16,079 nucleotides of DNA from Bordetella parapertussis (GTDB taxonomy: Bacteria > Pseudomonadota > Gammaproteobacteria > Burkholderiales > SG8-41), in assembly GCA_945870465.1 (NCBI GenBank), contig CAMBSS010000098.1:1-16079 (forward strand), in the 5' to 3' direction. The translations under genes and the position numbers were made by a program. The notes beneath the pieces were generated by a model that saw nothing but the letters and a program-made list of their open reading frames with translations, was not told the origin of the DNA and did not search any database. This document shows, one piece after another, positions 1 through 8,780 of the stretch. Position 1 is the stretch's first letter; every line of letters begins with the position of its first letter.

Positions 1-186
1 CAACTGTAATTTCGGCCGCAGCAGAACGAAGCCCAGCACCAATGCGCCGGCATAGGTCAGTGTCGTCGCCAGCGCGCCGCCGACGCCGGCCGCATCGAGC
101 GCGCGATAGGGATACCAGATGAGGCCCCACACGGTCGCCCCCGTCAGCAGCGCCGCCACCGGCATCATTTTTGTGAAGTGCGCCAC
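1..186 (-). CDS. DMT/EamA-family transporter, N-terminal part (runs off the left edge)
   Basis: The minus strand encodes an open frame that leaves the window at base 1, so only the first 62 residues are seen. It begins MAHFTKMMPVAALLTGA from a GTG at 186, or MMPVAALL from an ATG at 168. The visible part contains two hydrophobic segments and the pattern ATVWGLIWYPYRAL, which is typical of the first helix of drug/metabolite (EamA, RhaT-like) exporters; these inner-membrane proteins usually have ten helices. The start is uncertain. The GTG has an AAGG about five bases upstream, while neither ATG (168, 165) has a clear ribosome site. It is divergent from dapC and the two share a short promoter region. 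The substrate cannot be predicted. Confidence 0.72.
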   Translation of the reverse strand, partial: MAHFTKMMPVAALLTGATVWGLIWYPYRALDAAGVGGALATTLTYAGALVLGFVLLRPKLQL

Positions 187-200
187 AACACCCTTATAAT
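171..200 (+). promoter_or_regulatory. Candidate sigma-70 promoter for dapC
   Basis: A perfect TATAAT lies at 195-200. TTGTGA lies at 171-176, an 18-base spacer away, and matches TTGACA at four of six positions. Transcription would start near 207, giving a leader of about 33 bases before the dapC ATG at 240. The -35 element would overlap the first codons of the divergent transporter. This is a motif call only. Confidence 0.5.
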
Positions 201-239
201 CCGGCGTTCAGTGATAAAACCATGACCTGATTGTCGCGC

Positions 240-1433
240 ATGAATCCCGCCTTCGACCAACTGCAAAGCTATCCGTTTCAAAAACTCGCGTCTTTGACCA
301 GCGGCGTCACGCCCAATCCGCAGTTAAAGCCGATCAGCCTGCACATCGGCGAACCCAAGCACCCGACGCCGGACTTCATCAAACGCGCGCTCACCGACAA
401 TCTCGGCGGCCTTGCCAACTATCCCACCACGCTGGGAGCGCCCGCCCTGCGCGAAGCCATCGCGCAGTGGCTGCAGCGCCGCTATGGCCTGAAAAATATC
501 AGCGCGGAGAACGAGATCATACCGGTCAACGGCAGCCGCGAAGCGCTGTTCGCGTTCGCACAGACGATCATCGATCCCACCCGCCCCGCTCCGACTGTCG
601 TCGTGCCGAATCCGTTTTACCAGATTTACGAAGGCGCCGCGCTGCTCGCCGGCGCCACGCCCGAATACCTGCACACGCTGGCGGCACACAACTTTGCGCT
701 CGATTTCGATCAATTGACCGACGCGGTATGGCAGCGCACGCAACTTATCTACGTCTGCTCGCCGGCCAACCCGACCGGCCGTGTGATGACGCTCGACGAA
801 TGGCAGCGCCTGTTCGCGCTGTCCGACCGCTACGGTTTCGTGATCGCCGCCGATGAATGTTATTCGGAGATTTATTTCGACGAAACGCAGCCGCCGCTGG
901 GCGCCCTGCAGGCCGCGCAGCAATGCGGCCGCGACGGCTATCCTCGGCTGGTGATGTTTTCCAGCCTGTCCAAGCGCTCCAACGTGCCGGGCATGCGTTC
1001 GGGGTTTGTCGCGGGCGACGCCGCGATTCTGAAAAAATTCCTGCTCTACCGCACCTACCAGGGCTGCGCGATGAGCCCGCCTATCCACGCCGCAAGCACC
1101 GCCGCGTGGCAGGACGAAACCCACGTGCTGGAAAACCGCCGGCTGTATCGCGAGAAGTTTGCCGCCGTGACCCGCATACTCGGTGAAGTCACCGAGATCG
1201 GCATGCCCGACGCGGCGTTTTATATCTGGCTGGATACCTTGCGCGACGACACCGCCTTCACGCGGGATTTGCTCGCCGAACAAAACGTGTCGGTGCTGCC
1301 CGGCAGTTATCTCGCGCGCGCGGCGCGCGGCGTCAATCCTGGCGCCCAATTCGTACGCATCGCGCTCGTCGCTTCCACTGCTGAATGCACGGACGCGGCG
1401 CACCGCATGGCCGCATTTATTAAAAAACGATAA
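240..1433 (+). CDS. dapC: Succinyldiaminopimelate transaminase
   Basis: A pyridoxal-phosphate fold-type I aminotransferase of 397 residues. It would convert N-succinyl-2-amino-6-ketopimelate with glutamate to N-succinyl-LL-diaminopimelate in the cytoplasmic lysine/peptidoglycan pathway. Visible marks are [12 protein letters not shown], the [10 protein letters not shown] block, DECYSEIY and the cofactor-binding [16 protein letters not shown], with the Schiff-base lysine at about residue 245. The N-terminus [16 protein letters not shown] matches the usual DapC start, so I chose the ATG at 240 rather than the in-frame TTG at 231. No strong ribosome site precedes it. dapD follows 17 bases later, which supports DapC over a generic aspartate-type aminotransferase. 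Confidence 0.92.
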   Translation: MNPAFDQLQSYPFQKLASLTSGVTPNPQLKPISLHIGEPKHPTPDFIKRALTDNLGGLANYPTTLGAPALREAIAQWLQRRYGLKNISAENEIIPVNGSREALFAFAQTIIDPTRPAPTVVVPNPFYQIYEGAALLAGATPEYLHTLAAHNFALDFDQLTDAVWQRTQLIYVCSPANPTGRVMTLDEWQRLFALSDRYGFVIAADECYSEIYFDETQPPLGALQAAQQCGRDGYPRLVMFSSLSKRSNVPGMRSGFVAGDAAILKKFLLYRTYQGCAMSPPIHAASTAAWQDETHVLENRRLYREKFAAVTRILGEVTEIGMPDAAFYIWLDTLRDDTAFTRDLLAEQNVSVLPGSYLARAARGVNPGAQFVRIALVASTAECTDAAHRMAAFIKKR

Positions 1434-1450
1434 ACCACACCGGACAACCC

Positions 1451-2272
<822 letters not shown>

Positions 2273-2303
2273 AAAGCATAGCTATACCGCGCTGCAATTA
2301 AAC

Positions 2304-2332
2304 TTCCCAAGCCCTTCAAAAATTGGCAAAAT
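2304..2332 (+). promoter_or_regulatory. Weak candidate promoter ahead of the PilU partner gene
   Basis: The 94-base gap after dapD is AT-richer than its surroundings. TGGCAAAAT at 2324-2332 resembles an extended -10 element. TTCCCA at 2304-2309 sits 17 bases from the hexamer CAAAAT. Each hexamer matches consensus at four of six positions. It would let the next two genes be transcribed independently of dapCD. No terminator is evident in the gap. Confidence 0.25.
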
Positions 2333-2366
2333 ACCCTTTTTGATTTGGCCGCTAACCAGGGACGCA

Positions 2367-3164
2367 ATGGGCTTACTTGACGACCTCAAGCAGCAGGCTG
2401 ACTCTCTGCGCCAGAAACAGCAGGTCACGCAAGCTGAACTCAATCAGAACCTGCTGCTTGCGCATGCCAAGTTAAAGGACGGCCTGCACTACTGGATCGA
2501 GTTGTTCAACTCGCTCAATATCATCAAGCCGGTGGTGCCCCGCTACTACTATCTCGAAGGCGGCGTCACCAAGCTCGACAACCTGCTGCAGTGCGATTAC
2601 AACTGCAACGGCCGCCGCCTCACGGTCGACCACCACGATTACATCGAAGCCATCGTGCTGCGCTTTCGCTGCATCGCGGACGGCAAGATTGTTATCGAAA
2701 AACAAGGCGATCCGATGGTGCAGCGCCTGCGCGACCATCTGTGGACGAACACGCTCAAATTTGACCTCAAGGAAGTCCGCACCGAGCGCGGTTACGTGGA
2801 GCGCGGCATCTTCACGGTAAATTGCGACGTGCCGGTGGTGATTACCATCTCCGCCGACCTCGAGAATGCCCAGCTCAAGATCGTCACCAAGAACCTCGAA
2901 AAGCTGGGTGAATACATCTACCTCTACGACTTTGACGAATTCAGCCTGGAAATATTCGAAGAACTCGGCAAGGTCATCATCGCCAAGCCGAATACCTTCC
3001 GCACCATGGGCAAGCGCCAGCAGGCGATGACGACGACCACGCGCGTGCCGCGCACGAAAGTGGATCCGGCTGACGCGCCGACAGTCGCGATGGAAGATCT
3101 GGAAGACGCGAAAGATGCCGACAAGGGCCTTATGGGCAACATCAAGTCGCTTCTCAAGCGCTGA
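2367..3164 (+). CDS. Conserved protein of unknown function, partner of the PilU-like ATPase gene
   Basis: A soluble-looking protein of 265 residues with no signal peptide or membrane segment. I chose the ATG at 2367 because AGGGA precedes it at 2358-2362; the frame is open further upstream but overlaps dapD there. Residues 1-40 are heptad-like and helical (MGLLDDLKQQADSLRQ). Residues 50-205 form a mixed alpha/beta body, with HYWIELFNSL, PRYYYLEGG and EYIYLYDFDEFSLEIFEELG. Residues 212-265 are polar and probably disordered, ending in a short amphipathic helix (GLMGNIKSLLKR). The stop is 11 bases before the pilU-like start, so the two genes should be co-expressed. I recall similar unnamed genes beside pilT/pilU-like genes in other betaproteobacteria. 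I cannot assign a biochemical function. Confidence 0.85.
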   Translation: MGLLDDLKQQADSLRQKQQVTQAELNQNLLLAHAKLKDGLHYWIELFNSLNIIKPVVPRYYYLEGGVTKLDNLLQCDYNCNGRRLTVDHHDYIEAIVLRFRCIADGKIVIEKQGDPMVQRLRDHLWTNTLKFDLKEVRTERGYVERGIFTVNCDVPVVITISADLENAQLKIVTKNLEKLGEYIYLYDFDEFSLEIFEELGKVIIAKPNTFRTMGKRQQAMTTTTRVPRTKVDPADAPTVAMEDLEDAKDADKGLMGNIKSLLKR

Positions 3165-3175
3165 ACGGAGGAACC

Positions 3176-4342
3176 ATGTTTCTCGACCCTTTATTCAAAC
3201 TGATGGCCGAAAAGCAGGCGTCGGACATGTTTTTTACCGCCGGCGCGCCGATCCAGATCAAGATCAATGGCGTCGTCATGCCGGTCAATGCCCAGGTGCT
3301 CGATCCCGCGTCGGTCAAGAAAATCGCCTACGACGTAATGTCCGAAGAGCAGGCCAAGGAATACGAGAAAACGCTGGAGATGAATTTCGCGGTCGGCCGC
3401 GCCGATCTGGGCAGCTTCCGCCTCAATATATTCCGCCAGCGCGGCGCCGTCGCGATCGTCATCCGCTTCATCAAGCCGGACATTCCAAGCATCGAAGAAC
3501 TGAAACTGCCGCCGGTGTGCAAAGACATCGTGATGGAAAAGCTCGGCATGGTCCTGATCGTCGGCTCCACCGGTTCCGGCAAGTCGACGACCATGGCAGC
3601 GATGATCGATTACCGCAACAGCACGCGCACCGGCCACATTCTGACCATCGAAGACCCGATGGAATTCGTCTACAAGCACAAGAAATCCATCGTCAACCAG
3701 CGCGAAGTCGGCATGGATACGCGCTCATACAATAACGCGCTGATCAGCGCCATGCGCGAAGCGCCGGATCTCCTGATGATAGGCGAGATCCGCGACCAGT
3801 CGACGCTGCAAAGCGCGCTGCTGTTCGCGCAGACCGGCCACCTGTGCCTGTCGACCCTGCACGCCAACAACAGCTACCACGCGCTGAACCGCATCATCAA
3901 CTTCTTCCCGCGCGAAGCGCGCGAAGCGCTGCTGGCCGACCTTGCCATCAGTCTCAAATGCGTGATATCGCAACGCCTGGTGCGCGGCAAGAACGGCGGC
4001 CGCATCCCGGCGGTGGAGATCATGCTGAATACCGCGCACATATCCGAGCTGATCAAGAACGGCGCCATGGGTGAGATCAAGGAAGCCATGGAGCAGAGTC
4101 TGGCGCCCGGCAGCCAGACGTTCGAGCAGGCGCTCTTCAATCTCTACTCGACCGGCCAGATCACGCTCGAAAATGCGCTCGCGGCTTCCGACTCGCCGAC
4201 CAATCTGCACTGGCTCATCAACAATACGGGCAAGACCGCCACGGAGGCGGCACCCAGCCAGGAAGACATCAAATCCGCACGCAGCACCACCGGACCTGCC
4301 GACGATCTGAGCAGCATCAAGCTCAATCTCGACATGGTCTAG
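3176..4342 (+). CDS. pilU: PilU-like type IV pilus retraction ATPase
   Basis: A GspE/PilT-superfamily secretion ATPase of 388 residues. It should act as a cytoplasmic hexamer at the base of the type IV pilus and power pilus depolymerisation. An N-terminal PAS-like domain (residues 1-100) begins SDMFFTAGAPIQIKING. The RecA-like core has Walker A GSTGSGKST (130-138), Asp box LTIEDPMEF (155-163), Walker B DLLMIGEIRD (198-207, Glu204) and His box TGHLCLSTLHANN (220-232). FAVGRADLGSFRLNIFRQRG and the MIDYRN segment after Walker A favour PilU over PilT. A strong ribosome site CGGAGGAA lies at 3166-3173. The C-terminal 50 residues are polar and variable. No pilin or pilT gene is present in this window. 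Confidence 0.88.
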   Translation: MFLDPLFKLMAEKQASDMFFTAGAPIQIKINGVVMPVNAQVLDPASVKKIAYDVMSEEQAKEYEKTLEMNFAVGRADLGSFRLNIFRQRGAVAIVIRFIKPDIPSIEELKLPPVCKDIVMEKLGMVLIVGSTGSGKSTTMAAMIDYRNSTRTGHILTIEDPMEFVYKHKKSIVNQREVGMDTRSYNNALISAMREAPDLLMIGEIRDQSTLQSALLFAQTGHLCLSTLHANNSYHALNRIINFFPREAREALLADLAISLKCVISQRLVRGKNGGRIPAVEIMLNTAHISELIKNGAMGEIKEAMEQSLAPGSQTFEQALFNLYSTGQITLENALAASDSPTNLHWLINNTGKTATEAAPSQEDIKSARSTTGPADDLSSIKLNLDMV

Positions 4343-4345
4343 CGC

Positions 4346-4360
4346 CGGCGGCTCCCGCCG
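4346..4360 (+). other. GC-only hairpin between pilU-like gene and prmB
   Basis: CGGCGG at 4346-4351 and CCGCCG at 4355-4360 form a six-pair all-GC stem with a CTC loop. It lies four bases after the pilU stop and 13 bases before the prmB start. There is no T tract, so it is not a standard terminator. It could modulate prmB translation or protect the upstream mRNA end. Confidence 0.35.
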
Positions 4361-4373
4361 CACGCCGCCCGCG

Positions 4374-5342
4374 ATGCCGCCGGCCACCGTCCATGCCCTG
4401 ATCGACCTCGCGTTCGCACGTCTCGTGCGCGCCAAACTCGCTTACGGACACGGCACCACCAACGCCTGGGATGAGGCGGTCTACCTCGTATTGCACGCGC
4501 TGAAACTGCCGCCCGAGCAACTGACCCCGTATCTGACGCGCAGAGTTTCTGCCACCGAACTCGCGCGCGCGACGGCGCTGATCGACGAGCGCATACGCCG
4601 GCGCGTGCCCGCCGCCTACCTCACGCGGGAAGCATGGCTTGGCGACTATCGTTTTTACGTTGATGAACGCGTGATCGTGCCGCGCTCGTATATTGCCGAA
4701 CTGCTGCGCGAACGCCTCTCGCCGTGGCTGGCGCCGCGCCGGCGGATTCGCAGCGCGCTCGATTTATGCACGGGTTCCGGCTGCCTCGCGATATTGCTCG
4801 CGAAAACGTTCCCGGCGGCGCGCGTCGACGGCATCGATATCGACCGCGATGCGCTCAAAGTCGCCAAGCGCAATGTCGCGGACTACCAGCTGCAGGCGCG
4901 CATCCGTTTGCTGCGGTCCGACATGTTTTCAGCGGTCGCGGCCGAACGCTATGACCTGATCATCGCCAATCCACCGTACGTAAACGCCGACACGATGCGC
5001 AAACTTCCGCGCGAATACCGGCATGAACCGCGGCTCGCGCTGGCAAGCGGCAAAGACGGCCTGGATGCAGTGCGCATCATCCTGCGCGAGGCCGCAGCGC
5101 ACCTCAATGAAAACGGCTTGCTGGTGGTCGAAGTCGGACACCACCGCCGGCGCGTGGAAGCCGCCTTTCCACGCTGGCCTTTCGTCTGGCCGCAGACCAG
5201 CGGCGGCGATGATTGCGTGTTTATTCTCGGGCGCGACGACCTGGTTCGCGCTTCGGCGGCGGCAGCGAAGGCGCCTCGGGTGGCTCCGGCTGCAGCGCGG
5301 CGTCGAGCCAGTCGAGCAGGCGCTGCGTCTCCTCGCCGGTAA
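4374..5342 (+). CDS. prmB: Ribosomal protein uL3 N5-glutamine methyltransferase
   Basis: A SAM-dependent class I methyltransferase of 322 residues in the HemK/PrmB family, which methylates a glutamine side chain of ribosomal protein L3. The N-terminal helical domain carries YGHGTTNAWDEAVYLVLHAL, diagnostic for PrmB rather than PrmC. The SAM-binding motif is DLCTGSGCLA (130-139), an acidic GIDIDRDAL follows, and the catalytic NPPY is at residues 199-202. The catalytic domain normally ends about at [14 protein letters not shown]. Here the frame continues another 35 or so Ala/Arg-rich residues because it reads antisense into the end of rluB. It starts 31 bases after pilU. No good ribosome site is visible. 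Confidence 0.93.
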   Translation: MPPATVHALIDLAFARLVRAKLAYGHGTTNAWDEAVYLVLHALKLPPEQLTPYLTRRVSATELARATALIDERIRRRVPAAYLTREAWLGDYRFYVDERVIVPRSYIAELLRERLSPWLAPRRRIRSALDLCTGSGCLAILLAKTFPAARVDGIDIDRDALKVAKRNVADYQLQARIRLLRSDMFSAVAAERYDLIIANPPYVNADTMRKLPREYRHEPRLALASGKDGLDAVRIILREAAAHLNENGLLVVEVGHHRRRVEAAFPRWPFVWPQTSGGDDCVFILGRDDLVRASAAAAKAPRVAPAAARRRASRAGAASPRR

Positions 5343-6162
5343 ATTCGTAATACTGGTTTCTTTTCACACGCGACGGCAGTTCGACCGGCCCGTAACGCAC
5401 GCGCATCAGGCGGCTCACGATGAAGCCCAGCTTCTCGAACAGCCGCCGCACGATGCGATTGCGTCCTTCCTTCAGCACGACGTGGCACCATTGATTGGCC
5501 CCCTCGCCACCGCGCAGGTCCACCCTTTCGCAGCGCGCCACCCCGTCGTCGAGTTCCACGCCCTGCATCAGGTGCTGCACGTGCTCCTGCGTCAACTTGC
5601 CCATGACGCGCACCGCGTATTCGCGTTCGATTTCGAATCGCGGATGCATCATACGATTGGCGAGTTCGCCCGAAGTCGTGAACATGAGCAGCCCGCAGGT
5701 ATTGAAGTCGAGCCGGCCTATCGATATCCACTTGGCGCCGGTCAGCGCCGGCAGGCGCTCGAAGACGCTCGGCCGGCCGCGCGGATCGTCGCGGCTGGCG
5801 ATCTCGCCTTCCGGTTTGTGATACAGCAGAACGCGCGGCAGCCGCGACGTCGAATGTGCGCGCACGATGCGGCCCGCCACCTTGATCTGGTCGGCCGGGC
5901 CCACGCGCGCGCCTATGGTGGCAACCTCGCCATTGACGGTAACGCGGCCGCCGCTGATCAACAATTCCATGTCGCGCCGCGACCCCAGGCCGGACTGCGC
6001 CAGCACTTTTTGCAGTTTTTGCGTAGCTTCGGGTGCCGATGGCGGCGCGGCACGGCGACCACCGCGCGGAGCGGCCGGCGTCCGCTGCGGACGTTCGCCC
6101 CTGCCCGCGGAACGCGGTTTGCGCGCCGCGTCGGGCCGCTTGTTATCAGGGCGCTTGCTCAT
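5221..6162 (-). CDS. rluB: 23S rRNA pseudouridine(2605) synthase
   Basis: A protein of 313 residues in the RsuA/RluB/RluE/RluF family, which isomerises a uridine in helix 93 of 23S rRNA. Residues 1-45 are a basic, Pro/Arg-rich, probably disordered extension. An S4 RNA-binding domain follows at about 46-105 ([20 protein letters not shown]). The catalytic domain has LLYHKPEG, then [16 protein letters not shown] with the nucleophilic aspartate at about residue 152, and later [16 protein letters not shown]. Family members usually read GRLDYNTSGLL, so F and C are minor variants. The C-terminal tail is Pro/Arg-rich and its gene end overlaps prmB. The ATG overlaps the recR stop in an ATGA, suggesting translational coupling. 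Confidence 0.94.
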   Translation of the reverse strand: MSKRPDNKRPDAARKPRSAGRGERPQRTPAAPRGGRRAAPPSAPEATQKLQKVLAQSGLGSRRDMELLISGGRVTVNGEVATIGARVGPADQIKVAGRIVRAHSTSRLPRVLLYHKPEGEIASRDDPRGRPSVFERLPALTGAKWISIGRLDFNTCGLLMFTTSGELANRMMHPRFEIEREYAVRVMGKLTQEHVQHLMQGVELDDGVARCERVDLRGGEGANQWCHVVLKEGRNRIVRRLFEKLGFIVSRLMRVRYGPVELPSRVKRNQYYEFTGEETQRLLDWLDAALQPEPPEAPSLPPPKREPGRRARE

Positions 6163-6767
6163 GGTGCGACTGCCAGGGAGCGGCGTTCGATGACGGCCTG
6201 CGCCAGCGTGCCGCTGTCTACATGCTCGAGTTCGCCGCCGACGGGCAGGCCGCGCGCGATGCGGCTTACCTTGAGGTCACGCGCCAGCAGCAATTCGGCG
6301 ATGTAGTGCGCGGTCGCCTCGCCTTCCATCGTAAAGTTGGTTGCGACTATGACCTCGCGCACCTGGCCGTCATCGGCGCGTTTGACCAGGCGGTCGAGAT
6401 GTATGTCCTTGGGGCCGATGCCGTCGAGCGGCGACAGCCTGCCCATCAGCACGAAATACAGGCCCTGGTAGCACTCGGCCTGCTCCATCATCAGCATGTC
6501 GGCGGGCGTCTCGACAACGCACAGCAGGCGCGCATCGCGCCGTGGTGAACGGCACAACGTGCAGATCGGCTCTTCGGTAAAGGTATTGCAGCGCTCGCAG
6601 TGTTTGATGACCTCGAGCGCGCGTCCAAGCGCCGCCGCGAGGCGTGCCGTCCCAGTATGGTCGCGTTGCAGCAGGTGATAGGCCATGCGCTGGGCGGACT
6701 TCGGGCCGACGCTGGGCAGGCAGCGCAGCGCCTCGATCAATTCCTCCAGGCTGGAAGGATATTTCAA
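6159..6767 (-). CDS. recR: Recombination protein RecR
   Basis: A complete 202-residue RecR, which works with RecO and RecF to load RecA on gapped DNA. The order is: helix-hairpin-helix [17 protein letters not shown] (17-33), a zinc finger with Cys57, Cys60, Cys69 and Cys72 (CERCNTF...CTLCRS), a Toprim domain from about 80 ([15 protein letters not shown]) and the C-terminal motif [14 protein letters not shown]. The start is TTG at 6767, overlapping the ybaB stop in a TTGA. No later Met fits, because the first Met inside the protein is in the helix-hairpin-helix. It sits third in dnaX-ybaB-recR-rluB, a classic arrangement. Confidence 0.96.
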   Translation of the reverse strand: MKYPSSLEELIEALRCLPSVGPKSAQRMAYHLLQRDHTGTARLAAALGRALEVIKHCERCNTFTEEPICTLCRSPRRDARLLCVVETPADMLMMEQAECYQGLYFVLMGRLSPLDGIGPKDIHLDRLVKRADDGQVREVIVATNFTMEGEATAHYIAELLLARDLKVSRIARGLPVGGELEHVDSGTLAQAVIERRSLAVAP

Positions 6768-7090
6768 AACGGCAGCTTCATGCCCGGCGGCAGACCCATG
6801 CCGGCCGTCATACCGCCCATTTTTTCCTGGGTCGTTGCTTCGACGCGGCGCACCGCGTCGTTCATCGCCAGCGCGATGAGGTCTTCCAGCATGTCCTTGT
6901 CGTCTTTCATCAGGCTGGCATCTATCGTCACCCGCTTCACTTCGTGACGGCAGGTCATCACCACTTTCACCATGCCTGAACCGGACTGGCCTTCGACTTC
7001 TATCGTCGCCAGCTCCTCCTGCATGCGTTTCATGTTTTCCTGCATTTGCTGGGCCTGCTTCATCAGCCCCGCCAAGCCGCCTTTCATCAT
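6764..7090 (-). CDS. ybaB: YbaB/EbfC-family nucleoid-associated protein
   Basis: A 108-residue small DNA-binding protein that forms dimers and is nearly always encoded between dnaX and recR. The N-terminus [20 protein letters not shown] starts a long coiled helix. The middle has [20 protein letters not shown], and the C-terminus is Met/Gly-rich ([20 protein letters not shown]). A good ribosome site GAGGAG lies at 7097-7102, six bases before the ATG at 7090, and overlaps the dnaX stop codon at 7101-7103. Translation of ybaB is therefore probably coupled to full-length dnaX translation. Confidence 0.95.
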   Translation of the reverse strand: MMKGGLAGLMKQAQQMQENMKRMQEELATIEVEGQSGSGMVKVVMTCRHEVKRVTIDASLMKDDKDMLEDLIALAMNDAVRRVEATTQEKMGGMTAGMGLPPGMKLPF

Positions 7091-7100
7091 GACTTGCTCC

Positions 7101-8705
7101 TCATTGCAATGGTTTGATGGTGGATGGCAAAACGCGCGCGCCGAAGTTCTCGATCAGGTCGCACACAAAGGGATCGCCGTCGATTGCCGCCGCTGCGGTG
7201 TTCTGTTTTTGCTCGTTCTCGCGGCCGCGGATTTCCGCCAGCGTGTTGCCGTTGCCCGGCCCCACGCCTATTTCCAGCTTTACCTTGCCGCCCAGATGCT
7301 GTTCAAGTGCCTGCCTGAGGCGCTCTACATAAGCGCGGTCGTTCAGATGGCGCTGGGCATGCTGCACCCGCAACTGGATATGACCGTCCTGCCATGCGAT
7401 CAGTTCGCAATTGTGCGCGAGCATGCGCTCCATGCCTGACAGCGGCATGCGATTGATCAACGTATTCCAATCGCCGTCAAACTGCTTTTTTTTTAAATCG
7501 GGCGCGGACGCCGTTGAGGCAGCTGCAGATGCCGATGCAGGTGCAGGTGCCGATGCTGGTGTCGGTGCCTGGGCGGGGGCGCGCGCCGGGACGGCGGCAA
7601 CGCCCTGCTTCGCCACGCCGCTGGTGCCGGGCATGAATGCAAGCATGCGCATGAGGGCCATCGTGAAGCCGGCATAGTCATCGGGCGCGAGCCCAATGTC
7701 CTGGCGGCCATTCAGCGCAATTTGATACAGCAACTGGATTTCTTCGGCGCCAAACGCGGCCGCCAGCGCCATGACGGTGGCGTGCCCGGGATCGTCGACA
7801 GCTATCGCCTGCGGCACGGTCTGCGCGAGCGCGATCCGGTGCAGCAGCGTGGCCAGGTCCTGCAGCGCGATTTCGAACGACAGACTGCGCTCCGCCATGC
7901 GGTCGGCGACGGCAATCAATGCCGCGCCATCCTGCTGCTGCAGCGCCTGCAGGATATCGCGCAGATAGTCCTGATCGACGCTGCCCAGCATGGCACGCAC
8001 CGACTGCTGCTCGACTTTGCCGCCGCCGTGCGCAATCGCCTGGTCGAGCAGGGAGAGGCTGTCGCGCATGCTGCCATGCGCGGCTCGCGCCAGCAGTGTC
8101 AGAGCTTCGTCTTCGCCGGGCACTTCTTCCAGAGCGAGAACTTTTTTGAGCTGCTCGCGGATCTGCCCCTGCGGGATCTGCTTCAGGTTGAACTGCGGGC
8201 AACGCGACAGCACGGTGACCGGGATTTTCTGCGGGTCGGTGGTGGCGAGGATGAATTTGACGTGGCCCGGCGGCTCTTCGAGCGTTTTCAGCATCGCGTT
8301 AAACGCGCTGCGCGAAAGCATATGCACTTCGTCGATGATGTAGACCTTGAAACGGGCGCTGGTTGGGGCGTACGGCGCGTTCTCCAGCAGATCGCGCATA
8401 TCTTCAACTTTGGTAGTCGATCCCGCGTCGAGTTCTATGAGGTCGATAAAGCGTCCGGCATCGATTTCAGTGCAGGCGCCGCATTTGCCGCAGGGTGTCG
8501 CCGTAATGCCGGTTTCGCAGTTGAGCGCCTTGGCGATGATGCGCGCCAGCGTCGTTTTGCCGACGCCGCGCGTGCCGGTAAACAGGTAGGCGTGATGCAG
8601 GCGCTGCTGCGTGAGCGCGTTGGTCAGCGCTCTTACGACGTGCTCCTGGCCGACCAGTTCGGCAAAGGTCTTGGGGCGCCACTTGCGGGCGAGAACCTGG
8701 CTCAC
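7101..8705 (-). CDS. dnaX: DNA polymerase III subunit tau (and probable gamma)
   Basis: The clamp-loader ATPase, 534 residues as tau. An AAA+ core has Walker A GTRGVGKT (44-51), a zinc module with Cys63, Cys72, Cys75 and Cys78, Walker [10 protein letters not shown] (121-129), the sensor [10 protein letters not shown], and SRC with the arginine finger at about 167-169. After domain III (to about 370) comes a Pro/Ala-rich linker (about 372-402). The tau-specific C-terminal part follows ([19 protein letters not shown]), which contacts polymerase and helicase. The start is GTG at 8705 and the usual N-terminus [20 protein letters not shown] is intact. A slippery A-run occurs at codons 405-407 (see the separate site). 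The stop is 10 bases from the ybaB ATG. Confidence 0.96.
   Translation of the reverse strand: MSQVLARKWRPKTFAELVGQEHVVRALTNALTQQRLHHAYLFTGTRGVGKTTLARIIAKALNCETGITATPCGKCGACTEIDAGRFIDLIELDAGSTTKVEDMRDLLENAPYAPTSARFKVYIIDEVHMLSRSAFNAMLKTLEEPPGHVKFILATTDPQKIPVTVLSRCPQFNLKQIPQGQIREQLKKVLALEEVPGEDEALTLLARAAHGSMRDSLSLLDQAIAHGGGKVEQQSVRAMLGSVDQDYLRDILQALQQQDGAALIAVADRMAERSLSFEIALQDLATLLHRIALAQTVPQAIAVDDPGHATVMALAAAFGAEEIQLLYQIALNGRQDIGLAPDDYAGFTMALMRMLAFMPGTSGVAKQGVAAVPARAPAQAPTPASAPAPASASAAASTASAPDLKKKQFDGDWNTLINRMPLSGMERMLAHNCELIAWQDGHIQLRVQHAQRHLNDRAYVERLRQALEQHLGGKVKLEIGVGPGNGNTLAEIRGRENEQKQNTAAAAIDGDPFVCDLIENFGARVLPSTIKPLQ
7449..7494 (-). promoter_or_regulatory. Probable programmed frameshift site in dnaX (slippery A-run plus stem-loop)
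   Basis: On the coding (minus) strand nine A residues are followed by G (7494 to 7485). They contain the heptamer A AAA AAG in the same phase as the Escherichia coli dnaX shift site. A -1 slip reads GCA GTT TGA and stops at 7479-7477, giving a product of about 409 residues. Ten bases downstream of the heptamer, GCGATTG and CAATCGC (7468-7474 with 7449-7455) can form a seven-pair stem with a 12-base loop. A +1 shift would also stop, at a TGA about 11 codons later. No clear Shine-Dalgarno-like stimulator is seen upstream. Confidence 0.7.
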
Positions 8706-8728
8706 TGCTAGAAACCGTCAGCGCGGGC

Positions 8729-8748
8729 AAAACGAACGGGCGATCCCG
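8729..8748 (-). terminator. Weak possible terminator after pagL
   Basis: On the minus strand CGGG-ATCG-CCCG (8748 to 8737) is followed by TTCGTTTT. The stem is only four pairs and the T tract is interrupted, so readthrough into dnaX is likely. It is the only terminator-like structure in the 75-base pagL-dnaX gap. Confidence 0.25.
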
Positions 8749-8780
8749 GATTCATGACAGGCGGCCAACGCCACTGGGAA

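Noticed and set aside
324..1403. A 359-codon open frame on the minus strand across dapC
   Set aside because: The high-GC codon pattern of dapC leaves the opposite strand open. The translation is Arg/Ala/His-rich with no recognisable domain, while dapC is certain.
4346..4360. Intrinsic terminator after the pilU-like gene
   Set aside because: The stem is strong but no T tract follows, and prmB starts 13 bases later on the same strand.
5023..6306. A 427-codon plus-strand frame across rluB and the prmB end
   Set aside because: It is antisense to the certain rluB gene, has biased His/Arg/Ala composition and no domain.
7500..7610. GC-rich short repeats resembling a tandem repeat array
   Set aside because: They encode the Pro/Ala-rich linker of DnaX in frame, so codon repetition explains them.
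7722..8711. A 329-codon plus-strand frame across dnaX
   Set aside because: It lies antisense to the conserved AAA+ core of dnaX and shows no family features.
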